From Didymella arachidicola (Eukaryota > Ascomycota > Dothideomycetes > Pleosporales > Didymellaceae), in the NCBI GenBank assembly GCA_016630955.3, contig CM049986.1, forward strand, positions 558,001-622,000: a stretch of 64,000 bases of DNA. Reading direction: 5' to 3'. Shown piece by piece: positions 32,401 through 41,600 of this stretch (positions within the stretch are counted from its first letter, which is position 1; each line of letters begins with the position of its first letter). The notes beneath the pieces are model-generated. The model searched no databases. It was not told where the DNA came from and saw only the letters and a list, made by a program, of their open reading frames with translations. Both the position numbers and the translations under genes were made by a program.

Positions 32401-34249
32401 CTCCATTGTAGCATGTTTCTCCAGTCGGTATGAGCTGTACAAGATCAACGACTATTCGATAGAAAGGCCTTGTCGCATGATCATCTGACGCGCGTCTGCT
32501 GACCTGAGCTGCCGATTTTGATTGTATACAGGTCTCACACTCGTGCATCCTTGGAGCTCTGGCGTCTTTGTCAAGAGTTATACCCTGTACATTCCTACTC
32601 AGATGGTCAATCACGTCCTTGCCAGCGTGTGCAAACATCTCATGAGCTTCGACATGGGATGTGTGAATTGGACGTCGATCTTCTCGCGATGGCTTGTACG
32701 CTCGCCGTACTGTCGCCGCGAAGCTGCTCAGAGCTAGGCGATCATTTTCTTCAGCGTCGACAATCCAATGCCCATTTGCGTATTTAAGCGAACAGATGAC
32801 GTTTGATGGATGCTTCTGATACATTGCATCTCTCCCTGAGTCGAACTGCACGTCTATCTCTCGGCATCGTGAGAGGCTTACAACGTTTGTAAGGAAGCCT
32901 TCTACAAGTGCGACGTTAGACAATTGAATCTTGCCTATACCGTTCGGCCGGTTAACGCTGAACGTCACCTCTCCCCAGGCCTGTATCGCCAAGGTTGAGT
33001 CTCCTGCTAAGACCATCTCATGAGGTCTTGCCTTCCGTGTCTCTTGCCAGCCAAATCTCGTCGAGTTGCATACGTGAATATTCGAGCCTGGGTCGAGTAT
33101 CCATCGATTACGTATCGCTGGCAAAGCCTTCTGCTGTACCTGTGCGACAGAGAAGCTGTTGTAGGTGACAAAGCTTGCGCTGCTCTTCCCACCATCAAGT
33201 GTGAGCGTCTCATCTGTGCCTTTTACTCTCTTGCCGTGCCGAGCTAGGAGCTTATTGATTCTCTTAACTTGCTCTGGATCCTTCAAGGCTGCTGCTACTC
33301 GGTCTTGCACAGCTTTAGCCGGTTGAAAGTCCTCGGGTCTCTTCGGATGATCTGGAAACAGGTACCAGCACTCTCTATACCAGTGCTTGCTCCCGCAGAT
33401 ACATTCTGGCTTGTATGGAGCTGATCTCGATGATCTCTGCTCCTTCTGATGCTGTTCTGACTTGGCTGATACACCTAATGACGCAAACGTACCAAGTGAT
33501 GCCGCAGTAGGTCCGATTCTTCGGTAATAGATTCTGAACTGAGCGATGTAGTCTGCCACCGGTTGAACTTCATTCGTCTTGCCTGCTGTCTCTTTCATGA
33601 TTAAATCATGATGCGATGATCCTGCCCATTCTGGCGCGATCGTCCTGATAGCTGACAGGAAATCCTCCTGAGCTCGACAGCCCGTTGTTTCAGGAAGGTC
33701 TACTTCCCTGCACTGATTCGTAATGTGAATCCAGTCGTCGAGCCACTGCTCGAGATCGCGACTCTGAGGGCCTTCCTGCAGAGATCGATACTTGACGATT
33801 AGCTCTCTGGTTCGTGTAGCAGTTGTCGGCGCGAACTGCTTCTTGAGAGCGATCAGTCGATCGTACACCTCATCTTTTCCGTTGATGAGGTAAAGGTGAC
33901 GAGCAGCAATCGTACGGCTGATATCCAAAAGAAGTTCGCCTTCCTTCTGCTTTTTCTTCGCGTACTCTGCTCTTTCATATCTCCAGTCGTGGAGGAGATC
34001 ACTGTACACTGCCTGCTGGCCTGCGTCCAGCTGGGCAATCGCTGTCGCTCCAGCTCTGACATCGCTGGGCAGTGGTTTGATAGGTTCTTCGAGCTTCGGT
34101 AGCTCGCTCTGTGGTTTCGAGATGTCATGGTACTTCCAAATAGCATCTACGACGGCTTTCTCTCGTCGTAGCTGGAACCATGACTCCCAATCGACTGGTT
34201 TATCCAGTATAACGGTCACTCGTGTGACTCCAGCGTCGTTGTACGACAT
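29459..34249 (-). CDS. Copia gag-pol polyprotein
   Basis: A 1596-aa polyprotein from the ATG at 34249. Order: Gag (residues 1-270); a Cys/His knuckle near 280 (CICGSKHWYREC, an atypical C-x-C-x3-H-x4-C spacing); aspartic protease near 384 (ILDPGSN, with D-P-G in place of D-S/T-G); the integrase zinc-binding motif near 535-580 (HEMFAH...CETC); and an integrase core with Asp near 605, Asp near 660 and Glu near 700. Then reverse transcriptase follows (FDAMNAFLNA and the YVDD active site near 1245), and RNase H near 1435 (GASDAAFAD, with TEAE further on). Integrase precedes reverse transcriptase, which defines the copia order. No disabling mutation was seen. Confidence 0.95.
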   Translation of the reverse strand: MSYNDAGVTRVTVILDKPVDWESWFQLRREKAVVDAIWKYHDISKPQSELPKLEEPIKPLPSDVRAGATAIAQLDAGQQAVYSDLLHDWRYERAEYAKKKQKEGELLLDISRTIAARHLYLINGKDEVYDRLIALKKQFAPTTATRTRELIVKYRSLQEGPQSRDLEQWLDDWIHITNQCREVDLPETTGCRAQEDFLSAIRTIAPEWAGSSHHDLIMKETAGKTNEVQPVADYIAQFRIYYRRIGPTAASLGTFASLGVSAKSEQHQKEQRSSRSAPYKPECICGSKHWYRECWYLFPDHPKRPEDFQPAKAVQDRVAAALKDPEQVKRINKLLARHGKRVKGTDETLTLDGGKSSASFVTYNSFSVAQVQQKALPAIRNRWILDPGSNIHVCNSTRFGWQETRKARPHEMVLAGDSTLAIQAWGEVTFSVNRPNGIGKIQLSNVALVEGFLTNVVSLSRCREIDVQFDSGRDAMYQKHPSNVICSLKYANGHWIVDAEENDRLALSSFAATVRRAYKPSREDRRPIHTSHVEAHEMFAHAGKDVIDHLSRNVQGITLDKDARAPRMHECETCIQSKSAAQVSRRASDDHATRPFYRIVVDLVQLIPTGETCYNGDRYLLHAVCEYSKWHEAVTLANKSLPVVIAALKALLHKIERQYGYTVIVLKVDGDRGYGLELYRIARQAGLKIELRAPDTPEQLGAAEQAGNIIITKARSLRIKAGLPKSLSNELAITATKITNVTPTRSIDWKTPYELVHGKQPSVAHFSQIGCKAYTLNKKLKKADKLESRTFVGYLVGYDSSNIFRIWLPKKNQVIRVRDVIFQRSSLYNDHEKAEKEDIMQEEIEILNILHTAEAEADQEVVTELQQRQQLSKDQSFLPTPEPSDRGTVPPQEWTGNDRDLDRASEPAEQISVEDQQGAEDQDTGEQIQDQLLDEPQTHHEDDRSTAKSSGDGPLRPAVTSKRDRPRKQPSTWAKGWSNTEDYVPDRRQNNAPKMADPSIVSSNIITGKRTRKPPDHALATYYRAFAVAMNPTAPSKLTGEMPKLRLHRDQLPDPPKRWKDLNNHPFGAEFAQAARAELDSCWAKDCFNQTEATAATADAEVLPLMWVFTYKFDEDGYLYKFKARICVRGDMQEAWGDTYAATLAIKVFRALIALAAAFDLQMFQFDAMNAFLNARLPRKMYCRTPEGFTDELGELLELQRALYGLKEAPLLWYQELSSTLKKLSLEPVPGVPCLYTNDHLIVFFYVDDIVVLVHPLNRGYYQTFKQQLLTTYEIRELGELKWFLGIRVIREELSRSIYLTQDSFINKIAAKFDLKSSVRCPDVPLRDNALLPSTEEPSAARTQRYQRLVGSLAYISTSTRPDVARAHSVLARHLQNPGQKHMYAACHVWRYLIGTKHLAIRASADKQQGITSITMLSQQEHEHEPLFYGASDAAFADEPETRRSSQGYIFKLYGLPVDWKATVQRSVTKSTTEAELLSLSTAGSEMEWWQRFFKAIQFDPELTPALWCDNQQTVLIATKTADKLQTKLKHVDVHHQWVRQEVAEGRLQVDWKATAEMPADGLTKILSRQRHANFVRQLGLSDLSSKLRDRSDSGL

Positions 34250-34460
34250 CGTGATCTTCGTGATTAATCACCAAACTGATCTCTGTACAGAGCAGCAGTT
34301 CTGGTCCGTTAGCGACACCACCTGATGGCTGTCGACTAGAAAGGTCTTTGACGCTGATCAGCTGTCAGTAGACAAAACGAGGTAGAAGTGAACGTAGTCG
34401 TTGTCAGTTACACGTCTAGAGCTGTTTTAGTGCTGAGTAGCGCAGTCTAAGAGGTGCAAA

Positions 34461-34473
34461 CCGGGCTCATAAC
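34461..34473 (-). other. Copia primer-binding site matching initiator tRNA-Met anticodon arm
   Basis: Directly abutting the 5' LTR, the + strand reads ccgggctcataac, which equals the anticodon stem-loop of eukaryotic initiator tRNA-Met (stem GGG, loop CTCATAA). The minus-strand element RNA is therefore complementary to an internal tRNA segment, with the primer end at about tRNA position 39. This is the half-tRNA priming known for Drosophila copia and yeast Ty5. Confidence 0.85.
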
Positions 34474-34595
34474 TGTGTGCGGGCAGAGGCCAGGCGTAGA
34501 AAAGAGGGATTAGGTTGTTTCCTATCTAATGAGGGGAAGAGGGAATATACACCCTACAGATGATTATGTAACAGAGCACGTGATGCTGGCTAACA
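34474..34595 (-). repeat. Copia LTR (5' LTR of the element)
   Basis: The second 122-bp terminal repeat, differing from the left copy only by T at 34510. It would carry the promoter of the element. The target duplication ctcta follows at 34596-34600. Confidence 0.95.
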
Positions 34596-34600
34596 CTCTA

Positions 34601-35509
34601 CAATCCAACATAGTAACAGAGTCAGAATGTAGCGATGCTACGGAACGAATGCAAAATATAACCTTTGTCACCGATTTTAGAGCTACCCTGAATTGAGATG
34701 ATAGCGTCACTTTGGTCCAGTAAGCAAACTTGACACGATGCAGACGACTAGGTTATAGGACCAGAGTGGTACATAGCCGACGGTGTTCATATAATCAAAG
34801 AAAGAAAATTGTATGACATGGACGATGCCCTTCAGATATTCATGTGAGATGAGTGTGCAAGAACATAAATGTCCAAGATGATGTAACGTAAACGATTGAT
34901 GGACACAGCAAGACAATCCCATTCTTACGAAGTAAGCCGACTAACCGCGGTCAAGTACCTATTCACAAGCGAATTGACACAGAATTGTAGCCCCATGCCA
35001 TACCTTGAACACCTTGGAAGACCAAGACAACCGCCAGATACTAGTAAGACCATCCGAAAGTACCAATGCGGCTGAGAGTATTGCAAAGACCCTATTGACG
35101 ACTTTCAACATTACCCATTTTCGAAACGCCTACGAAGCTCCCCTCACGAGCCTGAACAATCTAGCCCCCGATCACATCGGACAATATCATGTACGCGAAC
35201 CATTAATTGTGATTGTGGATATTTGATATTGCACAGACACAGCACTGTACGTGCATGTTACGTACACTGTCTGCGACAGCGTGACGCTGTCGGCAAGACC
35301 TACAGGATTTGAGTACGCATAGCCCCGAGTTGCGACAATACGCAGAATGAGAGCGCTACATCACAGGATATTCCGGGAGTTATACCCTTGTTGCCTTACC
35401 TTTGTTGTCGATGAGTTCCGATTTGGTGGGATACCACGATTCACACTGATTCCTTTGCTTTCTCACAAGCGAGCGCTGCAGTGTGCAGCAAGACCATAAC
35501 GGCTGTGCA
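34601..35509. other. Gene-poor stretch downstream of the copia element
   Basis: About 900 bp with no supported gene. Two adjacent palindromes occur at 35246-35266 and 35275-35291. Confidence 0.5.
35246..35291. repeat. Two adjacent inverted repeats
   Basis: First: tgtacgt and acgtaca arms (35246-35252 and 35260-35266) around a 7-bp spacer. Second: gacagcgt and acgctgtc arms around a single base (35275-35291). Both arm pairs are perfect. They could be hairpins or dyad protein sites; nothing else suggests a function. Confidence 0.7.
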
Positions 35510-36451
35510 TCAATATATTTCATACACCCTAGTCCTCCCATCGTGGTCCTTGGTATTGGCAGCAGAGACCTCAGATACTTGTTGACTAGTCCCGTCTGCC
35601 TCGCAGGCGTACTGCGTCTTGGGCGCGGCGACTACATGCGGGCCTTCCTCCGCGTATGCTGGTGGTAAAGGACCACTGGACCGACGCCGGCGTGCAATGA
35701 TGAACCAAGCTGCCCCAATAAGCGCTATACCTGCGAGTGCACCGATGACTATGCCTGCAATCGCCCCATCCGACAATGATGACGATTTCGTTAACTGATT
35801 GGCAGAGCTCGTGCTCGAGGAGGAACGGTCTGCAGAAGAAATGGGCGCGGAAGTACTCAGGGATGCTGATGCAGTCGAGGACGCTGATGAGCTCTGTGCA
35901 GATGTCGATGTAGCAATGGCTCCCAAGAATGTCTGAGCAAGAGTCTCGACTCCGACGTCGCCAGCACAACAATCTTTATTTGTACCACAGCACCATCTTG
36001 TCGAGTTGGCGGTGTCGTCGCAAGGCGTCATGCGAACATTACTACTGGCCTGGAGCTGGTCAAAAAGTGTCAAACAGACATGCACGCGTGCGTCACTTAC
36101 GCTGTTGGACAGACAGACACTCAAGCAGCTGCCATTCATCCATCCTGCAACCGTACATTCTTCGCGCCAGTACTCGATCTTAGTCGTGCTATTCTCGTCC
36201 GGCGTCCACTTCTGCAGACAAAGCCCATTCGGAAGACACAAGTCCGCGGGAAGTCCATTGGCAGGAAAGCCTCCGGAGGGGTTGGCGCGATCAATCGCAC
36301 AGCACATGGTGTTGAGAGGATTGCCGAGCACCTCGCTACATGGTGCGTGGTGTGCATCAGTTTGTATGTTGCCATTTGGATGCCGACAGTCTGCATGCGT
36401 TGAAGCGACAAACGTCCCAAGAAAGACCGCAGCGAACGTGACGGTACGCAT
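35510..36451 (-). CDS. Cys-rich single-pass membrane protein with PPxY tail
   Basis: Two minus-strand exons, 36451-36101 and 36049-35510, about 296 aa. The 51-nt intron (GTAAGT, TTTGAC branch, CTCCAG) is a multiple of three with no stop. The ATG at 36451 gives a clean signal peptide (MRTVTFAAVFLGTFVASTHA); an in-frame ATG at 36496 would push it inwards. The ectodomain holds about a dozen Cys (MCCAID; CCGTNKDCC), then a Ser/Thr-rich stalk, one membrane span (AIAGIVIGALAGIALIGAAW), RRRR, and a tail with PLPPAYAEE, a PPxY motif. The architecture resembles fungal cell-surface sensors. Ligand unknown. Confidence 0.8.
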   Translation of the reverse strand: MRTVTFAAVFLGTFVASTHADCRHPNGNIQTDAHHAPCSEVLGNPLNTMCCAIDRANPSGGFPANGLPADLCLPNGLCLQKWTPDENSTTKIEYWREECTVAGWMNGSCLSVCLSNSVSDARVHVCLTLFDQLQASSNVRMTPCDDTANSTRWCCGTNKDCCAGDVGVETLAQTFLGAIATSTSAQSSSASSTASASLSTSAPISSADRSSSSTSSANQLTKSSSLSDGAIAGIVIGALAGIALIGAAWFIIARRRRSSGPLPPAYAEEGPHVVAAPKTQYACEADGTSQQVSEVSAANTKDHDGRTRVYEIY

Positions 36452-36496
36452 ATTTGTGTTGGGATTCGTTGCTGAATTTTGGACGAGTGAGATCAT

Positions 36497-37714
36497 CTCG
36501 TGAACATCACAGAGGCCTTCCTTTATGTAGTCCCTCTACTAGGCCTTGGGGCTGACTGCAGGGGTTATCAGGATGTAACATCCATCTCGCGGACTTCTGT
36601 GCACGATTCTGGTGAACTGCTTGGACAAGGCTGAGCGCAGCCGCAGGAACTAATCTTGAACCGCGCACAAAGTCCAGGCATTGGCTGCACAAATGGACTC
36701 GGAAGGAGTCGAGTAACACAGCATAGCCCAAATGAGCTTGCCTGCCGCACGAAGGAGTTAGCATGGGGTGTAAGCGGACATGAAGATATTGTACAGCCTA
36801 GCTAGCAGGAGTCAAAACGTCGCATTAAGCGCCTGTAACCCCAGCAGTTTCTTGTGGATAGCGACTGTAGTCACTTCGTCTGCATGAACGGTCATTAATG
36901 ATACGGAAGTCCGTCTCCAGAGGAAATCTGACGGAGGAGAGATGTAGATTGCGCCTGCACGATTGGGGCCCAAACTCCAATTGGTGCTCTAGCGCCTTGG
37001 CAAGCAAGATTCCCCTTGAGCCTTGGAAGTTGCTGACATGCCATTGACCGCCGCAATGAAGGCCATCGAGCGCGCCTAATCCTCGTTCCAAACAGACTGT
37101 ACGATGCAGCTCCATTGCCACTTTTGGGAGGCAGGATGCCCTGATCTGAAGTGTGCAGAAGGGAAATTTAGCGATGACTCGGTCCGTCTCGGGCATTCCA
37201 ACGCGTCCGCCTCCAACGAAAGTTGTCGATGCACGTCAGAATCATGCATGCCTTGATGCCAGCACCAGTGTGCTGGCTGTCCACATCTCTGACGTTAGAC
37301 GCGACCGCTTGCGCTGGACGATAGGGCTTGATCAAGCTACAAGGCCCGAGATCTGGAAAGTCTCAAAGACCACATTGCCACGTACTACCTGACGAATATC
37401 GCGACGAAACGCTAACAACAATCTCGTCGACCTGCAAGCACATGGCAACCGCTCAAAGACGTCTCAATGTTTACTCCCAAAGTCTCATTTTCTCTCCCGT
37501 CTCAGCGATCGCTGCTTGCTTTTGAAACCCGTCTCTTTCGCAGACTCTCGTCGTGTTTCTCCAATATTCCTCCATGGCCCTTGAAAACGAACCTCACTCT
37601 CAATATCGCCTAATACAAGTCTCCTTCACTTCAAAATACCGGCACCCCACTCCTTCCTCCGAACATCCCAAGACCCACTCGCACAACACAAACAAACACC
37701 AACCCACCCTCACA
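36497..37714. other. Intergenic region
   Basis: About 1.2 kb with only short frames on both strands. A frame open from about 37553 includes an ATG at 37574 in phase with the next gene, so its 5' end could extend into this stretch. Otherwise nothing supported. Confidence 0.45.
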
Positions 37715-38242
37715 ATGCCAACCAAAAACCTCCTCCGCCACATCTTCCGCCACGGCCCCCGAGAAACCGTCAACGCAGAGCTCAAACCACACGCACCCAC
37801 GCCCACCACAAACACCACGCGCGAGCCATCAACCCACAACAACCCACGCGCCGCTCACCCAGCACCCCCCAAGACTCCAGAGCCCTTCGGCCTCTCAGAC
37901 ATCAAAGAAGAAGACACCCGCCCCAATACCCCCTCCTCAACCTCCTCAACTTCCCCCCCTCTCTCCCCGCACTCCCACTTCACACGCCAACTCTCCACAT
38001 TCACCCCCTCCTCCCTCCTAACCGCGACCCTCCGCGAAGCCCAAAGCGCACTATCCTCACACCTCGACACCCTAACGACTACGCTAGCGGTACTGGACGC
38101 GCTGGAGGGGTTTAGTCCGACGATTGGAGTGCTGGGGGAGGAGATGCGGGAGAAGAGGAGGGTGTGTGAGGAGCAGGTTGAGATGTTGGAGGCTGTGGGG
38201 AGGTTTGTTGGGGAGGGGGAGGAGGGGGAGTATGTGGGGTGA
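37715..38242 (+). CDS. Small orphan protein with extreme base skew
   Basis: A 175-aa frame from the ATG at 37715 (MPTKNLLRHIFRHGPRETV). An in-frame ATG at 37574 would add 47 residues. The middle is Pro/Ser/Thr-rich and disordered. The C-terminal 75 residues look helical (LTATLREAQSALSSHLDTLT; EEMREKRRVCEEQVEMLEAV). Not recognised. The coding strand is almost G-free at 37921-37980 and almost C-free at 38101-38240, the sharpest skew flip in the window. Confidence 0.65.
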   Translation: MPTKNLLRHIFRHGPRETVNAELKPHAPTPTTNTTREPSTHNNPRAAHPAPPKTPEPFGLSDIKEEDTRPNTPSSTSSTSPPLSPHSHFTRQLSTFTPSSLLTATLREAQSALSSHLDTLTTTLAVLDALEGFSPTIGVLGEEMREKRRVCEEQVEMLEAVGRFVGEGEEGEYVG

Positions 38243-38684
38243 GGTCTGTGAGGAGCTTCATGAGACAAGTCTCGCTGGAGTTTGCGGATGATAAATCACG
38301 ATTCGCGGTGGGTGCGGAGTGCGAAGCAGTGCTCTGGTGTGAGTCTCAAGGGAGTGCATGGTGGCACGAGCCGCAAAATCCATTCCACATGAGTACGCTA
38401 TTTGGCAGGAGAAGAGGAATTGCAACCAAGGGTTGAGGGAAGTGTTGCGGAATCCGCTTCAAACCCACGAGGTCTGCGAGCTAAGTCAACACAAAGAGTC
38501 TTCACGGAAACCAAGCTGTGCATTACAACTTCGAGGCTAGTCTAATTATACCTAAACCCCCCTCACATCTAAAGCGATTTTCAATGCGATAAACTACCCC
38601 ATATTCTAAAGAATGCATGTTTACCCACCCTCTCGAAACGCCCTCCCCAAACACCGCCTTATGCACAACCTCTCTACAAGTTCT
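38243..38684. other. Intergenic between convergent genes
   Basis: About 440 bp between the stop of the orphan and the stop of VIP1, which are convergent. No supported gene. Confidence 0.5.
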
Positions 38685-41600
38685 TCACGGCCCCAGTACC
38701 GGAGGTGGCAGGTCGGCCACAGGCGGAATATCCGCAGTCGCACTTGCTCTCCTTTCTTCGCTCCTACCTCTGTCACCAGCTTCGACATCGACGTTTTCCT
38801 TCTTGAGACCGTTGCCGTTAGTTCCGTTGCCGCGACGCTCGAATGCTTCCTTCTCGCTGAGGTCAATGGCGACAAAGGATTTCGGGAGCTTGACACTGCA
38901 TGACATTAGTGTTACACTTGTGACGGTGGGTGAGAGGGACTTACGTGTGGAACTTAGCTCGCAGCGTCTCGAGGACCTCTTTCCAGTCCTGATGCGCCGT
39001 GAGACTGCGGCGGGGCGAGAAGCCGATCATGTGGCGGGAATCAAGCTGCACGTCGAGCGGTGCAAAAGCGTGGCAACCCGGTGACAGCGTGATGCGGATG
39101 CTGTAGTTGAAAGTGTGAGGTGCGTCGTCTGTACTAGCATTTTCCGACTCGTACAGCTCAAAGTTGATCTGCGAAAGGTAGTCCAGCTCGGGAATGGCGT
39201 TGCGCTCAATCTTGGTCTTGATGCCACCCTCTAGAATACAGTTGAGCAGCGTGTAGATGTGGCTCTCTTTGGTGAAATAGAAGAATGCCTTCGGCGCCTC
39301 ACTCGCCTGTAATTCTTCAAGATCACCAACGATCTCCTTCAGCAAGGGTAACGAGGTGAGCAAACCGATCTCTAGCTTCTCCTCGGACTCAATGCCGTAT
39401 TCTTGCGGGCCGATGTAGTCGAAGAGGACCTTGCAAAGATGGTACATCTCGCGCAGCTTGACAAGTCGAGTGTCCATGGCGGCCTTGGAGGCAGCGTTGC
39501 CCATGCCTGTGTAGAGCTTGAAGTACGACTCGTTGACATACGAAGGTGGTGCAGTAGGCTTCATGGCGACTTCGGAGGGACGTCTGAAGCCCATGCGGCG
39601 GGCAATGCTGCCGCGCTCCTGTGGCTTCTCGCTTTCCTTAGACTCCGGCTTCACCTCAGGCGTCGGTGGCTCCTCCGGCGTCTTCTGCTTGGAGCCATCG
39701 GCGATAGCTTCCTCGTCAATGAAGGTGTCGTCAGGGGTGAATACCCACTCAAGGAAAGGCCGGTTGTGGAGGGCATCGAACTTCATAGTATCGTAGAGCT
39801 CAGAGATCTTACTAGGATCGACCTTATCGGCATCCTTGAATTCCTTGAAGAGCTTCTCCCAGCGCTCCTTGAAGAGTTCTGGGCCCTCGTTGCAGCACCA
39901 GCGCGACTGAATGTGGTTGACGTTGGTGTATTTCGACTGTCCTGGCTGACCATCAGGGCCTGGTGGCGAGCTGACAGCGTTCAGGGACGCGATGGCTTCA
40001 GACTCGATCTTCTTGAAGTTGTGGTTCATCACACGCTGGTGGAACTTGATGAGAGCCACGACCTGGCGAACAACAATGTACGGCTCCGCAACATCTTTCG
40101 GCCACGCGAACTGAGGGGGTGCCTTGTCTCCAGCTCGGAGCAGAGTCTTAAGCCTCTTCTTCACCTTGTCCATGACGTCCTTGGCGGCATTTGAGTCATC
40201 CAGCAGATCCTTGCGAACGTGGATCTGCTCAGCCGGATACTGGTCCTTCTCTAGGAACGAGGCTCCAAAAATCTGCGCACTAGTGGTGACTCGGCGTTCT
40301 GAGCTGCTGAAGATGTGCACCTCATCGAGCACATCACGATTCATGAGCAGTAGATCGTTACGCAGGTTGGCACCCATATCCTGGGTTTGATGGCGAGCCG
40401 AGTGAGTGGGCTCTCCGCCCCACTTGATGATCAACTGTAGCTTGTCGAGCACCATGTTGTTGTCTTGCGCAGTAATGCGGGACAGAGTGACGCCGGACAT
40501 CGAGTCGCTCCTATTCTTCAAGCGTTCGGGATCGTTCTCGTTGCTGCTTTCGTTACCTGCGTCACGGAGTACACTCGAAGTTGAGCCTTGTCTCTGTCTC
40601 TCTGGCGACTCTTCGGGCAGGGTTTCGCCTGGCAGCAGCTCATCCTTCCTCCTCTTGCGGAACATGGGCTTGATCTGCACTTTGGTACCAGGCCATGGAC
40701 CCTTCTTTTGGAGATACAGCTGTAGCTCACGGAGTTTCTTAGGATCTTCCAGCTTCTCGTCCAGGGCGACTTTGACGGCATCGCTGACACTCTGCAGTGC
40801 TGGCTCGCCGATCAACAGAACCTCGGCTTGATGACCTTTGAGCAGATCGACAAATGGTTGCGCATGGAACGTATACTTGAACTTTTGCTTTGGTGTACGA
40901 TCGGCGTGGCGGATGACGGATACAACGCCCTTGAGCTTCCACTGTGCTTTCGATGCTGGCGGAGGGACGGGAATCTGATCATCCGCGGAAAGCGACCTCT
41001 CGGTCTCGAGGGCGTGTTCTTCGTCACCAACGGCAGGCGGAGGCAGCAGATCTGGCTCAGAGGCGGGCGCAGGTGGGATGGAACCAACGGTTGGCGGACT
41101 GAGTACGGCCGTGGGATCGGACTTTTCGAGACTGGGACTAGCTGCAATGGGAGTGGTACTTAGCGAAGTCTCAGGAGAAGGAGGCATTGTGCCGGCGTGC
41201 CGGATATGGGGGAGGTGCAGAGAGTGGCGGTGGCCGTCCCTCATTTTGGACATACTAGGACTCTTGAAGATTCCCTTCAGCGAATGGCGGTGGCTTGACA
41301 TACTCTTTCTGGATTCGCCCCGATCTGTGTCTTCTCGCGTGTTGTTGGCGGCACTCTGCGCAGCTTCCTTGCGTTGCTTGCGTGATATCTCGTTCAGGAA
41401 CATGTCTCTGAGAATGTTGGCTGCCTTGTCGTAGTAATCGCCATTGTCCTTGACGAAGCTCCACCCGTTGACGTCGATGACGTAACTCTGGTCGCCGGCT
41501 CGCAACAGGTCAAAGCCGCAGACGCGCTGACCGAAGCCCTCTGAGATTCTCGAGGCCATCTGCGCTTCTGCGTCGCTAAGCTTGGTCACATAGCGGACCT

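Larger units (their letters stand above)
29241..34595 (-). mobile_element. Complete Ty1/copia LTR retrotransposon
   Basis: A 5355-bp element on the minus strand with all expected parts: two 122-bp LTRs (one mismatch), a 5-bp target duplication, a primer-binding site at 34461-34473, a 1596-codon gag-pol frame without stops or frameshifts, and a G-rich polypurine tract at about 29363-29371. The near-identical LTRs and open frame indicate recent insertion and little or no repeat-induced point mutation. It sits between the small orphan gene and a gene-poor stretch. Confidence 0.96.

Noticed and set aside
29459..34249. Possible captured host gene or accessory ORF inside the copia element
   Set aside because: The whole frame is accounted for by Gag, protease, integrase, reverse transcriptase and RNase H in the standard copia order.
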